From Allantophomopsis cytisporea (Eukaryota; Ascomycota; Leotiomycetes; Phacidiales; Phacidiaceae): 64,000 bases of DNA. The DNA lies in the NCBI GenBank assembly GCA_024752435.1, contig CP103030.1, forward strand, positions 434,001-498,000. Reading direction: 5' to 3'. The notes below the pieces were generated by a model. That model was not told the origin of the DNA. It saw nothing but the letters and a program-made list of their open reading frames with translations, and made no database searches. This document shows, piece after piece, positions 47,301 through 61,185 of this stretch; the stretch's first letter is position 1, and every line of letters starts with the position of its first letter. Both the position numbers and the translations under genes were made by a program.

Positions 47301-49862
47301 TTCATCACGATGTCTACTCGGCTCCTCCATGAGACTCGGAGCGTTTCCCGTCTCCGAAAGGCTCTCCACTTCGCGCACACAGCGTAAATACGGCCAAAGG
47401 CTGAAGGGAGCTTCCCACCGACATCTACACAGTCATTTGGGGCACCACGCATGAGCTTGAGACGTATTCGTAGACCCATGGTAGCAGCTAGCAGGCCAGT
47501 ATCCGCCTGATGCAAACCTACCTCAGCGTCGCCGATGGCTAGCCGATAGCCACATATAAGCTCGGCAAAGCTCTGCGAGGGGAGCGAGGTGTCTGAGCAG
47601 ATCTACATCTAGATTTAAAGGAGGCTGAGGCTCAGCTGAGTGAACGTAGAGATGTTCTTGGGCCGATATCAGATATGATGATATCGTGTACCTATTGCTT
47701 TACCCGTTGAAGGATAAGGAACGTCTGGAAGCATGGGATCAAACGTTCGCGTGGACGATGTGCATGGGGAGCTCGTGTTGCGGGCTGATATTCATCATGA
47801 TGAAGGTGAGGCGGAGGCACGGGTTCTGGATGGAGAATCGTGGAAACAGAGTTTAGGCAGTTGTTGATTTCCTCTCTGGGTCATGGAACCGACACTGAGC
47901 TGATATTGGACACGGTATAGAAAGGATGTGCATGATTTGCTGATATTGTTATTTCTTGGTTTGGATATTATGGTGATTATTGATATTGGGCATGTTATGA
48001 TAAGCCGGTGCGCAGGCCGTGGAGATGAGATTAGAATCTGTGGCTGGAGTCTCGCTATGATATGATGGTCATGGCCCTTCCGACGTGGCTTGTCAAGTCA
48101 AAAAGAGTTTCTTGGCCGTGCTCTATACCAAATACATAATACGGAGGTATGATAGATAGAGATAGACCGGTGATTTGAACGACGTTGGTATATGTGCAAG
48201 GTAAAATACATGCATACGCAGAGTACGAGGTCTGTGGTTCACATTGTCAAAGGTAATTTTCCCGACGAACACAAACAGCGCAAGGCAAGCAGATGACAAA
48301 AGAAAGACAAAGCAATTGAGGCTTACAGAGGACCGGGATTATGCTTTCTACAACACAAATAGCCCAAAGGGGTAATGGCACGGGGTATATGCGCGGTGTG
48401 GTATTGCATGGCAGCCAGGGAATGATGCCGCATTGCAGCGAACGGATTGGCTGAGATGAACTGAGAAGAGGTAAGAAGAGATGACCAGTATGGACGGACG
48501 GCGGTGGATAGCGATTTACAACGATGCTCTTGCCCATATAACCCCAGGATGACTGGGGAGTATGTATCGATCGCGAGGCACCCGTCGGCGTACGATGAAT
48601 CGGACAATTTCATGAGCATTGCAGTCTGTCGACATGATACGCAGCGAGGAAGGCCATTTGATATTCATGCACATCAAGTTGACTGCACCGGCTATGATTG
48701 GAAGGGCGACGGGAGAGACCGCATATGTGTGCACCATAGATTGGCATATAGCCGCGACAGGTCCCTTTGCCTGGTGTTGGACTTTCCCAAGGCGGGTATT
48801 GTCGCGAGTAGAAAGGCAGAAGGATGGACTTTGATGCTGAAGCGGTTTTACGTTCGTAGGATGAGGCTTGATTGAAAGGTTGGTATTGTAAAGCATAAGA
48901 TTCAGATGGCTTATGCTAAGTGCCATTGCATTGTGAGGGCGTGAATTGGGCGGACGCAGGGCAGTCGGAGATCGAGAGACATGATAGCAGACAGCGGATG
49001 CCCTTGGTTGTTTACTTGGAGCTTTGCGCGTGTTGATTACATGCAGCTGAGATGGTCGAGAAGGTAGCATGAAGTCCATGAATCATATCGAAATATCAAT
49101 ACGCACTTGAAACATGTAGGTAATGTTCCAGATGTGATCTAGTAGCGGTAAAGAGAAACATTAAGGTACACCCCTCTTCCATTGACATGGAGTTCCAGAT
49201 CGAGAAAAAAAGTCGGTTTATCACCGAGCTCTCCACTGTCTTTCTCATCCATGCCGACGCACGCAATCTGTACACGACCTGCCATAGCATCATCGTACCT
49301 GGTACGTACAATTGCAAACGAGAGAAACGGTGACCGAATTTCGCATTACGGAGAATCTCATATCAGCTTGCGTATTACATGCAGCGCGGCTCACCAGCAT
49401 GCTCGAAAGCTAGACTGTAGAGGCTCTGGGTTGACAGGTTAAGGTATCTATCTCATAGCGTCGTACTGCGTACCGCGTAATGTTCAATGTGGAGCTCGTG
49501 CTTTTCAAAGACATGAAGACAGGCAAGACACGGCCCCGCGGCGCCACAGACAGAGGCTAGAATGTATGCAGTAGAAGAGAAAATTGTGAAGAGAGGAAGA
49601 GTGAGAAGCGAAGGAAGAGACAAAGAGCGAGAGAGGGACATTATGTGAGGAACTGCGAGTGAGAATGTAGACTTGATGGCTTCAATACGATAGAGAGAGT
49701 GCAGGGTGTTCCACCAAAAGAAGGTAAGATGAGGTGAAGTACAGAAATATAGGGCATTTCTGAATGGTCTGAGTACCAAGTGTTCCGTATGCAAGGTAGA
49801 ATCATAGTACCTTATCATCCATATCATACACTTGAAAGAAAGTCACGATATTTTGCATGAAC

Positions 49863-49891
49863 GATAGATAGATAGAGAGATAGATAGATAC
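49863..49891. repeat. (GATA)n microsatellite
   Basis: Interrupted GATA tetramers (seven units with one GAGA interruption). Confidence 0.8.
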
Positions 49892-50236
49892 CTTTAGCAC
49901 AGTTGAATACGGACACACACAGAGTGTCAAGCAGTTACCGGCGAGCGCCGGCGGTATTGCCAGAAAGCCGAGTGAGGGCCTTATTTATTAGGCGAGGAAA
50001 GTTCGAGGTCAAGCTCCAAAGCTCCAAGCAAGCCACCGCGTTACAGATTGCATCTACTGGACTCTAGCGCTTTCTCGTGCAGTGGGGACGACGTGGCAGC
50101 GGTGGGACTCTGCGAACCCAAAGAGGTCTGGGGCTGGAAATTTGCAAGTGTGCGTGGAGTACAAGTTCAAGTGCCTGGACTTGGAGGGTCAGACTTTTGA
50201 CAACGGGAGATGCCTCGGATTCCCTTTGCCGGATTC

Positions 50237-50266
50237 GGGGAGGGGGGAGGGGGAGGGAGGTGGGGG
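50237..50266 (+). other. G-rich tract, possible G-quadruplex
   Basis: Five G runs of three to six separated by one or two bases. It satisfies the usual G3+N1-7 pattern; formation in the cell is unknown. Confidence 0.55.
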
Positions 50267-52905
50267 AGAAGGAGTCGCTTTACGGAGTAGGGATGGCCTG
50301 GAACCTACAGAAATTGATTGAAGTGTAAGAAATCATGATAAAGTGGATGTTCTCAGATGTGTATGGCCCGGTATCAATCGTACGTAATTGCACCGGTTTG
50401 TATGAAGATTGTGTTCCATACAGACAGACCCTTGGTGTTGGTATGGAATCTTGAAGGTACACAAGGTATCCATAAGAAGGATTTGGCGGAAGTGGAAGCA
50501 GTAGCGTCTGTCATCGATTTCAATCATTGGAATGCAAGCGGAGAGATAAGAGTAATAATGATGTATGATGTACGCGATCGTAGAGATTTCATCCACGACT
50601 TTGTTCTACTCGTCCTTGTTCCTGTACGAAGCAGTACATATCATATCGCGCAACGAACTCAAACAAAATAGCCTACTCTAGACCTAACGATCGACCATGA
50701 GCACCACCAGGTCAAGGTCATGCACGCACGCAATGCACAGCCACAGCTAAATCGCCACAGCTCGCGTAGAGAATAGAGCGTCTAGACAAGTCAAGTGAAA
50801 GCAGCAAAGAAAAAAACGGGACAAGACATAACAGTCTAAATCTCATGCGCCACAGACGCTCGCCCTTCAATCTTTCACCTGGTGCCGGGAAGACGGAACG
50901 CCACAGTCACGCTCTGGGTTTTCTCCCCTTACACACACTTGCGACAACGACTGCTCGGCACCACACCACCACACAGCTCCCATGCCGTGTCCCAGCGAAG
51001 AAAAGGCTTGATATGAGGAGCACGTCTCGCATTCTGCGCCTGAGCCACTGTGGCTAATGAACAAGCTCGAGCCCACTTCTTGAATACACACCCGGCGTCT
51101 ACCTAGTTGTGGCTGATGTGCTTGCTTGAAAGGGAAAACCACTCACTGGTGCGTGGGGATTGGCTACAAGAGATCAGACCGATACTGACGAGCTTAACGG
51201 CGGCATTGGCTTTTGATGGAGATCGAGTCGAATCAAGTCGAGTCTGAAAAGGAAAATATGGACATGATAGACAAATGAATACCTTACCTTGCACATACGT
51301 ACATAGGTGAGCTTTTCCAAAGGAAGGCAATGCCATCAAGCAAGCATTAAGAGCATTCGGACCTACCAGCAGGCAAGACAAATCCCTCCATCCATCCATT
51401 CATCCACTGTCCAGATCTTTGGCCTGATCATCGTTGTTTGTACTATCATCAAACATATACGCCATCGAAGATCACGGTGCGTCAGAGCACTCGCATTCGC
51501 ATTTCATTGTTTCGACGAGGTTGTAGTCTCGCCAGTTGGAAACTCACACCAACAGAGCACAGTTATCACGCTTCCCGGTTGGTACTTGATTTCCACTGCA
51601 CGAGGACGAGGACGCAGACGCTGCGACAAGCGAAATGAAGGCCCTCACGACCAAAGTAAGTGACAGAATACGGTGATAGTACTAGAGTGACAGCGTTGAC
51701 CACTTCTCCCCCCACCCGTCTGATCCAACAGCACGCATGCTTCATTTTCGTCTCCATAAGCCTAGAAACAAGGCGTCGTGGGTGCCATAGAATTTCAATT
51801 ACGGAGTCGATTTTCACCTCTATGGATTCGCTGGGCTAAGTGACAAGTCACACCGGATTGACCTTGAACCTGCGATGAGTGATCCGTGAAGACATTAGCA
51901 TTGTCATAGGGTGAGCCCCCGTCGTTACAGACGTCGTGCACTATCCCCAGCCTGTTCAGATGGCCGGCCTGCTACTGCTCGAGCTTCAGGGCGCTCATAG
52001 CTGTCTTGTACTACTGACCCTTCAGTCGTACTGATGAATGAGACAGCGAAAGCTACCGTATTCAGCCCGTATCCATATCGTATTGACGTACCATACAGGA
52101 TATGACGGTTGCGAGGAATATTATCAATTTAATTTGCACGTCTTTTTCGTTTCTCCCCCTCCTTCGGCTTCCATCTGTTCTGTTTGGGAAATGCGCGCGC
52201 ATCTAGTGCATCAGTGCTTCAATGTGTATGGATACCACCATACTGTATCTCAACCACACCAAAACAAAGCGGATGGGGTTTCTCTATATCCCGTATGAGG
52301 CAATGCAAGCCATCGTTCCCAATCGATCAGAGCCGCCGAATAGGACTGCGACTTACTCTCATACACAATCTAACATCCCCAAGCGCATCATCTCTATTCG
52401 GTTGAGGTCTTCAATGCGCGCGAGGCCTTGCACCGAAACAGGAACTTCGAAGGCTTCAGAGAGTCCATGCATCCTCCAAACCCATAAACGAAGCCCAAGG
52501 TCCCATGCCCAAGATGATCCAATATCACCGGGTGAAAGCGAGATGATGCATGAATAGCAAATCAACTGCCGGGGATTGCGTTTGAAGCTCTGATCCATAC
52601 CGGCAAGCACAGGGCGCACAAGACGTTGAGGAAAAAGAAAGCGAATCCACAGTAGGTAGTAGTTCGAGACGGTCCGGGAGAGTACTGTGATTTCTCTACG
52701 ATACATATCGTTTGCTTTCGGAAATTTATCACGCTTTTTGTTTCGCGCCATCCTAGTCGCTGCGTAAATCTCAGTCGAGAGTCTCTCCCTACGAGGCCGA
52801 ACCTGTGGCCGTGCACTGATGGCTTCCGATGTACATACATAAGGTAATGTGATGCGAGGGACTGCAATCATCCATCGGCACCACGGTAAAACCAAGGCCT
52901 CGCGA

Positions 52906-52948
52906 GGCTCAGGTTCAAGCTCAAGCTCAAGCTCAAGCTCAAGCTCAA

Positions 52949-52986
<38 letters not shown>

Positions 52987-52996
52987 GCAGGCGCAG
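52906..52996. repeat. Hexamer array, GCTCAA units changing to GCTCAG
   Basis: About 14 tandem hexamers: the first half GCTCAA, the second half GCTCAG, ending in GCGCAG units. A related array lies 2.5 kb away at 55432. Confidence 0.85.
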
Positions 52997-53840
52997 AAAC
53001 TCAACGGTCTCCGCTGCAAATGGGGCCTTCTTTTTATGAGACGTCGTGTCTGTGAGCTCTCCGGTAGATGAAGAGACTAATCACTGTAATTTAATAACAT
53101 ATCCGGGCTCAATGATAGATGTAGGTTCGATCCACATAGTACTTTTACTTGACTTTGAATTTAACCTTTGCAGATATGATGAAACTCGGCGTCTCCACGT
53201 AAAGAACATATACAGTATCAGTATGTATGTATCAATCTTTTCACATTGAAAAAGCTCGAACATCTAAGCTTCATTTGGCTTTCAAAAGAGTTGCAGCATG
53301 CTAGGGGCCTAAGATGTCATAGAATGCTCCGTATGGGAGCGCAGAAAGGCATCTATTCTCCGCGCAGGCCTGCACATATTTCTCTAACGGCGTTGATGAT
53401 CGTTGATGATACCCTCCCTACATACATACCATACATACATACAGCCCAAGTCGAAAGCGAGAAGAAAGCACACCCAACGATATCAACGTCGCCACCAAGC
53501 CAATGCACCCGTCTTCAACGCTTCTCTCTCCCATCTCAATAATTCAAAAAGTGGCAAACTTCAAGATCTCACAAGATCTCACGAGAAACCACCCCTTCCG
53601 TCGAACAAGCAACCTCTCTCCCAATCCCGTCTCGGCCTTCGACCCGGATCCGGTCAAGGGTCCATGGCATAGCCCCATAAGGTTATTCAATCTGCGCCAA
53701 ATAGTGGCTCACACTTCTTCGCTGATCAGCAATCGAAATGGTCTCGGTCTGCATATCGCATCGCCCAAGTATAGAAAAGTCAGCAAAAAACAATCGAGTT
53801 TTGCGCGAATCGGGGAATACTTGTGGGCTTGCATGGGAGT

Positions 53841-53896
53841 GGGGGGAAAAGGGAAGGGAAGGGAAGGGAAGGGGAGGGGTGGGCGCGCGCGCGCGC
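53841..53896 (+). other. G4-type tract joined to a (GC)n run
   Basis: Repeated GGGAA units (five or more G runs) pass directly into GCGCGCGCGCGCGC. The first half fits the G-quadruplex pattern; the second half is a potential Z-DNA run. Confidence 0.65.
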
Positions 53897-55431
53897 CACA
53901 TATCCACATCTTTGGGATATGGGTAGTGGATGTCACTGGAACTGACAAGTGAAAACTAAACTAAAATAGAAATATGACGGCGATTAGGCGATTTCGGAGG
54001 GGTTTTTTCTTTCTTTTTTCGCCTCGTTACGATATATTTGTCGAGTTTTTCCCTTTTGGCTCTCTTTTTCCCTTTTCCTCTGACGAGTCTGTTTTTCGGG
54101 GATGAGGCGTCGTAGAAGCGAATGCTTGGCTGGGTTGCTCTTGTTAGTGAAGGGTCCGATAATGTCGGAAGCTGCCTTTGTGTAGTCATGGATATATTAG
54201 GTTGAGTAAGATATATTGGGTAGAGTAAGTTGAGTAGCACGCATGAATTTTCTACGACGATCTCTCGGTGCCTTGACGTAAGAAATAGCCGTGGTGGTAG
54301 AAATGAGGGAAGGGAAATTTCTTTATGGATTGATAATTTCACTTTGAATACAAACTGCTTCCAATTTGTTTCCAAATCGATTACAAATCTGGAGTAAAAG
54401 GATGGAAGATTTTTCAATGACGCGTTTGTGACTTTTCATGGTTGAGGTTTGGAAGATTCAGCTGTTGGCGTTGATGCTGGTTGGGATTTTTATCATCCAA
54501 CTCACAATACAGTGCGGATTGAGCACAATGCCTGAGCACTGAGTTAGGCGGCGCACGAGAGCGGTTGGTCTGTCCTGTCAAGACGGTAACAACGTGGACC
54601 TTGATACTCTTCTGCCTCTTCTACCACTCATCTTGATGCGCTGCCATAGTTGATACGCAGCCATAAAGTATCATCAATAACATATCCAACATCTCAATAT
54701 TTGACATCCAACTCAACTCGCCTTGCCAATATTCGTGAAGTACTCCTTCTCACTCTAGCAAAGATAGCAACAATATTGCACAGTGATCTCTAATCCATCC
54801 CTCTAGTATGCAGTCATCTCCGACGCAGCACTGCATACTACGTCCTTTCACTTTCCTACATATCATGTACCTATGCACTGCACAAAGCGTGTACCACGAA
54901 ATGCAGCCCAGTGCGCACGGCACATGCCCATACACAGGGCACAGCCCAACCTGAAAACTAAAGCCAAACTCCGGTATAGGTATGGATGGACTTACATATA
55001 AGAAAAACCCGTGTATTGGGTAAGTGGTGGATAGACGAGCGACGATCGCTTTTGGGTGGTATTTGGCCGGGCATTACGGAGTATAGTTGAACTTATTTTT
55101 AGATTGATTTATTTTCTCTTGAAGATCCAGTATGAAGGATATGTGAAGAAGATCTTTTTACTTTCAAGCTGTAGAATATTGCATGCGAGAGTGGGATATG
55201 GGGTTTGCCACTTTGCATGAGAGATGAGTGAGTAACGAACGACAATGATGCCATGGCTTCAGCTGGACTGGACCAGTATTGAGAACGAACTTCTCATTGC
55301 CGCGTATTCATGCTCTATGGTCTGTATGATAGATCAGCCGTCAAGACTAACAAACTCTCTATGCTTAGCGATATCCATAGATCCCGGGTGCCAATGTCAC
55401 TGTCCATCAATGGTTAAAGCTGACGTTCGAC

Positions 55432-55486
55432 TTCAAGCTCAAGCTCAAGCTCAAGCTCAGGCTCGGCTCAGGCTCAGTTCAAGCTT
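55432..55486. repeat. Second GCTCAA/GCTCAG hexamer array
   Basis: The same order as the 52906 array: GCTCAA units first, then GCTCAG/GCTCGG units, but shorter and less regular. Confidence 0.8.
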
Positions 55487-56115
55487 CCATAGCAGATGCA
55501 GCGTGACTTCAATACAATCATCATCATCATATCCGTAGCCAACAGCAAAATCATGCATCCCAACCCAACAGCCCCATTCTAATGAGGGCGAATTCGATTG
55601 CGTTCTGTGGCAAAAACCACCTAATTAGAATGCTCCAGTACCCTATATATGTAAGTTTACATCAACGACAAGGGTTCATTCAGACCCTACCCAAGCCCTT
55701 TAGGTCATAGCACCACCCATACAGCTATGGGTATGAACCACCAAAACGTTCGTGCGGATGTGCACATATGCGGGCATATTCAATCAGAAGGAATCACTCG
55801 TTACCGAGTATGCATCCATATGCACATATTGCGTCTTTGACGTTGATATCCATAGAATCATCTCCGTGTTATGATGTTGGTGCTCCGCAGAGACTTGTAC
55901 GAAGCCGACGCCGACGCCAAGGGGTCCCTCCTCGCATGACATGCGGCGCGTGCTCTGGGCCGAGGAACAGAGTTTGGGCTGAGATTGGAGATTGGAGATT
56001 CCAGATACGATACGATACGATCGAGCCGACTCAGGCCGAACTTGTCCCTTTTCTTTTTGTTTTTTATTATTATTGGTTTTGTGGTGGCCTTTTGCAATTT
56101 GCCTCTCCTGTATTG

Positions 56116-56138
56116 TTTTTTTTTTTTTTTTTTTTTTT
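56116..56138. repeat. Poly-T run, 23 bases
   Basis: Uninterrupted T run on the plus strand. Could be a poly-A tail relic on the minus strand or simple slippage. Confidence 0.8.
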
Positions 56139-57274
56139 GCCTTTTCTTTCACACTTTTTGACTTTCGAACTCTGAGGGAGGGAGAAGTGGCTGTGTTTGC
56201 GAGGCTTACGGGGGGAGCTTTGTGTTCATAGGCTGAGGGAGATGGGCGTGAAAGGGCGTGCAGGTCGTGCAGGGAACTGGGGCATGGTGACTGCGGGATC
56301 TGGGGAGGGGAGGTGTGGCGAGTGTTGGGGGGGTGGATGATTGAGTGTGAGAAGTGCGATTTAGTTAGGTTGCTAAGTATGGGAAAGCGTTCGATGCAAG
56401 AGAGGATGAATATGAGAATGAGAATGCGAATGAGAATGAGAGTGAGAGTTGATAGTGAACCTTATGTATAGATAGATGTATATACGTACCTACTTACGTA
56501 TTGTAGCTATTTACATATTTGATTATATGTATGAGTGATACTGTATGCTAGTGATATCAACTCATACCATTTACCATGTACCATCCATCATCCATCATCC
56601 ATCATCCATTATTCTTGATCCATCATCCAACACACAGTATCTTGCCTTGCCTTCGCTTCCATACTTTCTCCTCTCAGGTACGCCCTCCTGGTATTCATTA
56701 GCCTTACCCTCACGACACACCTTACATTACACCTCATCCAGCCATGTGACCAAATGGGGTAATACTCCGAGAGGGCAAATGACCTGTAATTGGGCGTTTT
56801 ATGCTTGCTGTCCTTATTAGATTTGCCTATTACCATTCTACCTATGAAGGCAGAGTACATACTGTTCATTAAAAGTACTTTAGAGTACCTGACAGTAAAC
56901 AGACGGATACTCCGTAATTGCAATATCAAAGGATCACGCGGCGCAGGCCCTGAGGTAATATTTAATATGCACCCTCCTAGGGATCATGCCATCGCAGAGG
57001 TATGTAGTCACTCAGTCGTTAGTCGTTATTCATTATTCGTTAGGACTGCAGGTACCAGAAGTGACCCATTCAAACTCTACCCTACCAAAGAGTTACCACC
57101 CCGAGAAATCTGATGTCTCTATCTTACTTCGTCTGGACTGTAGAGCAAGAATGACAGAGTCCCCTCATGGCGTTAAGATACTCCGCTCGTGACCTACTGC
57201 TTGTCTTGCCGCTCATATCATCCTCAAATCAAATGAAAAAGAAAAAAAGTCCAGTGCGCTCTCTGTAATGCCTC

Positions 57275-57302
57275 GCGACTCGACTCGACTCGACTCGACT
57301 CT
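57275..57302. repeat. (CGACT)n microsatellite
   Basis: About five and a half perfect pentamers. Confidence 0.85.
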
Positions 57303-59278
57303 GCCATCATCATCCCGCACTCAATTTACCCCAGTACCAGCGCCGTTCCAAACTGTCCCGCGGCCACGTCGGTCCTAAGGCTCAAGCTTGCCCGCCGTTT
57401 CTACCTACTTACATTGCCTACGCAGAACTCGCCGACTACGCAGTTGAATGATGGATGACGACTGGGGGGCTCGCACTGTACCGAACACATAAACGCTATT
57501 CCTCGACCAGTGCGCGCGAGGAAGCCCCGAGAGTCGGTTGGTACAGGAGGGGGAATTGCGTAGAATGGTACTCGACCAGCTAGAGCAACGCAGTAGAAAG
57601 TAAGAGGAGTGAATGTGGGATTGGGTTCTTTGGTAGCGGTATAATTCATAGGATCAGGAGAACAGTTGCTTCGGTGATGCGGTATAGGAGAACTGCCGCC
57701 GTGATGGTGATGATGATGATAGTAGAGTATGGGTACAGTTGCATCCGGCGCCAGAGGCTGTATCCATGAAACTTTCAAGTCTCAATGCCCCCCTCTGCTT
57801 CGAAATCTGCATCTGGAATATTCCAATCTTCCACAGTCCCGCCATTGCATTCATACTGCCGTGCGGCATAGACTCACATATGTGTGTATGTACTCGTCTC
57901 ATAGCATTCATTATATTCAAACATAATCCATGGTCCATGTGCCCAGCCAAAAACAAACCAAAAGAAGGGAGGGTGCATACAGTACGGATGCGGATTTCGA
58001 GTCCGATAGGCTATGCCGTACAGTACAATCTTTAACAACGTTAAGGACCGCAAGGGCCTTGATTTCAACAGTCGCCATTTGACCTTGAAGCAAACGCATG
58101 GCATTCCCAGAGGGCAATTCACGTGAATGCGCATTTTGCGCAATGACAATGCGATCGCTGCTGGAAGGACATTCGCAACGTCGATTGGAGGCGTGGGAAG
58201 GCCATGCAGAGCGCATGCGAAAGAGGCTACTTACCGCACGCAGTACGTACTTCGTCCATTTTGCATCCTTCTATTTTTTTTTTTCTTCTTCTTCTTTCTT
58301 TCCCTTCTCGCTCACAAGTCGGCGCTTAATCATGGCGCGCTTTATGCCTATGAAGTCCTTCGCTCCGATGTCACTTAGGAAGGTATTACCTTTGCCGTTT
58401 CTGCTCTCTTCTGCTGGTGCTTCAGCTTTAGTTTTTGGCCTTTGAGGTGAATTGGTTCGGGGAATTCAATTGCGGATTGCGGATTGGGAGTGCATGGGGA
58501 AGAGTGGGGTGGTGGATGGAGTACGGTGTGGAAGAGGCGCCGTAGAGCGGTAGGTGACAACTGAGCGCGAAATTTGAAAGGTTCTGAGGGCTTCGTTGAC
58601 CTTCATTCAAGGGGGCCGGGGTGTGTGCGAGAGAGAGGGAGAGATGAGGAGGAGGTAGAGGAGAAGGAATCCGCTGATTGTTACGTAGGTGCCGTTGTAT
58701 TAGAATGGAATATGATGAAAGGTGGTGATTGAAATGGTGATGATGGTGAAGTGAAGGGATGAGATGGTTTGTCTTGTTGTCTTGTTCTTTCATCATTGGG
58801 CGGCAAGGTACTCACTCACTCTGTTTCGAATGCTCGGAGGGAAGAATCATTACGGAGTAGACCCATGAGTAGAATAAAAGGATTAAGACGGAGATTTCGC
58901 AACTTGATCAGATCTGTGTCAGCGTGTAAGTATGGTACTATCTAATCTCTTACTACAGTGTAAGATGCGATGTTTGACTCCCATACCTCTCCGTACTTCA
59001 TCATTGAGAAGAAATAACCGGGAAGAACGGGTCACTATTGATTTTGACGCATTCTAATGTGGACGTACTCCACATTGATGGTAGAATGGATTTTGTGGAG
59101 GACGTCCAGACTAAGTATGGAAGGAAAGGAAGAAAAGAAGAGAGAGGTAAGGAAAAAGGACCGAAAATGGGAAAAAGATAGTCAACAGTACATCAGGAGA
59201 TACGGAGAAAAGCAATGATGTATTTTAACTGATTTAGCTGAACATTTTTTTTTATATATTTTTTAAATTCTTTTTCTT

Positions 59279-59325
59279 TTGCTCTCTCTCGCTCTCTCGC
59301 TCTCTCGCTCTCTCGCGCTCTCTGT
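59279..59325. repeat. CTCTCTCG tandem repeat
   Basis: About five 8-bp units, nearly perfect, followed by more CT-rich sequence. Confidence 0.8.
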
Positions 59326-60589
59326 CTTTCTCCTCCACCTAAGTATGATAAAGTGCCAGTCCCCAGTCCCCCAGTCTCAAGTCCCAGTGAACAGACATTT
59401 TGCATTTTGACGTGCGTGACAACTATGGAGACTCTAGGACGGTGGAGAGAGGTCGGCGGTCCTGAAGCGAATTGAGCTGTGGCTGATCAACCACCAAGGA
59501 CCACCAATACTTAGGTACACTACCTACCTTAGCCATCTCATCCCTGCCACACCGCACCGCACCGCACCATACGCCGTGTAGATAGAGTACAGGAAAGTCA
59601 TCATTCAGTCATCAAGAAGATATTGCGACAGACAAGAGTGAGAGAGTGAGAGAGTGAGAGAGAGAGTGAAGGCAAAAGAGTCGGAGTCAGAGTCAGAGTA
59701 CGGACAGAGACAGGGAAACATACACAGATGGGATAAGATACACTCTGTCTTGAAATACCTTATTATAATGTCACAGCCTTTTTGATGCGCATTATTGATT
59801 GATTTGATTTTAATTTCTTTTGCGGTTTTCCTTTGTCTTTTATTTGGTCTTCCAATTCAATTGTGTCCATTTCATGTACTGCAATGATAACAATACTAAT
59901 CTGCTGTCTCTGTCTCTTACTCTCTCTTACGTACTGGACTCTCTCCTCACTCATCCTCTCCCGATGACTTACTCGCTCACTCATTCACTCACTCACTCAC
60001 TTCACACGACGCACACACGTACACACTGTGTTTTGCTGGTGCTGGTCTCTTCTCATCTCTTATTCCCCTCTCGCTTCTACCTCTCTCCCTCTCTCTTCCT
60101 CTCTCTCCCTCTCCCTCTCACACACACTTACTCTCGTCTCTCCACTGGTTGCCAAAGCTGCCATCCTCCTCCACCCCCCTCCCCCTCACACACCCCCCCA
60201 GTACCGAGTCTTGCCAGTCCAACCCAAACCCTGCAAGTCTGCACCGCCCGGTGCGTGCATCTTTGCTACTACTAGTTGCAACTGAGCTTTGCTAAGACGG
60301 GCCACCTTTCGCGCTTGCTTTGTGCATGTTGGCACTGTCTGAGCACGGAGTCACCTTTTTTGTAGAGTTCCTAGACTAATCTAGTGCCATTTTTTACAAT
60401 AGTCGAGGACGGTATTGAAAGGACGTGGAGGAGGCGAGTTGACGAGAAACGAGAAACGAGAGACGAGAGACGAGAGACAAATGAGAAGAGAGACAAGAGT
60501 TGAAAGCCACCTGTGCCACCTCATACACACACAGAGAGAGAGGAAGAGAGAGAGCCATGGTACTTTGTCGCTCATCTCTTTGGTCGAGC

Positions 60590-60594
<5 letters not shown>

Positions 60595-60622
<28 letters not shown>
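60595..60622. repeat. (CT)n microsatellite
   Basis: Uninterrupted CT dinucleotides, about 13 units. Confidence 0.85.
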
Positions 60623-60854
60623 TCTTCTCGAGCTCACCCCTCCAGAGACCAAGGGAAAGGAAGGTCAAGGGAAACAAGAGCCAGAAGTGGCTGATCCACA
60701 TCCATTTTCATTTTCCACCTTTGACTATTCTGACTTCAACAGCCGTAAAAAGAAAAGAGTAGGGGAGTTGATCATCTTCCATTCACAACACTCACTTCTG
60801 ACCCTGTCGCATATTATGGGCCATCGCCGCCCATGGTGAGGCTTGACCATCTAT

Positions 60855-60887
60855 CTATCCATATCCATATCCATATCCATATCCATA
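60855..60887. repeat. (ATCCAT)n microsatellite
   Basis: Five tandem hexamers with a degenerate start. Confidence 0.8.
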
Positions 60888-61185
60888 ATACACACGTCTA
60901 GATTTCGCCATGGTCATGGGCTGAGAGTAAAGGGAAAATAGAATAGAAATAAAAGCAAAAGGAAAAGAAGGAAAGAAAAAGAAAAGCAATGCAATGATGA
61001 AATAAATGTAATGTAATGAAATGAAATAAGAAAGAAGCACACCTGAAGAAGCAGAATCTCACTCACATTGCACCACAATACGCCATAATACACCGAAGCT
61101 CACGCCTCACACACACAAAATCGACACGGCTGTCTGCACGGCTCTCCCTCTTGCGCATAGTCTGTCTATTGTTTACTCGCATTCA

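Noticed and set aside
48516..49079. 187-codon minus-strand ORF in the gene-free region
   Set aside because: Composition looks random, no domain, and no supporting exon on either side.
50391..50400. ACCGGTTT as a grainyhead self-regulation site
   Set aside because: A single near match to AACCGGTT in 21 kb is expected by chance.
52359..52895. 178-codon minus-strand ORF
   Set aside because: No domain or ordered pattern; frames on both strands are similarly open here.
52849..53055. Ser/Gly-repeat protein over the hexamer array
   Set aside because: The peptide repeat is only the translation of the GCTCAA/GCTCAG array.
53120..53140. tRNA B-box-like GGTTCGATCC
   Set aside because: One base short of the consensus, and no cloverleaf or A box upstream.
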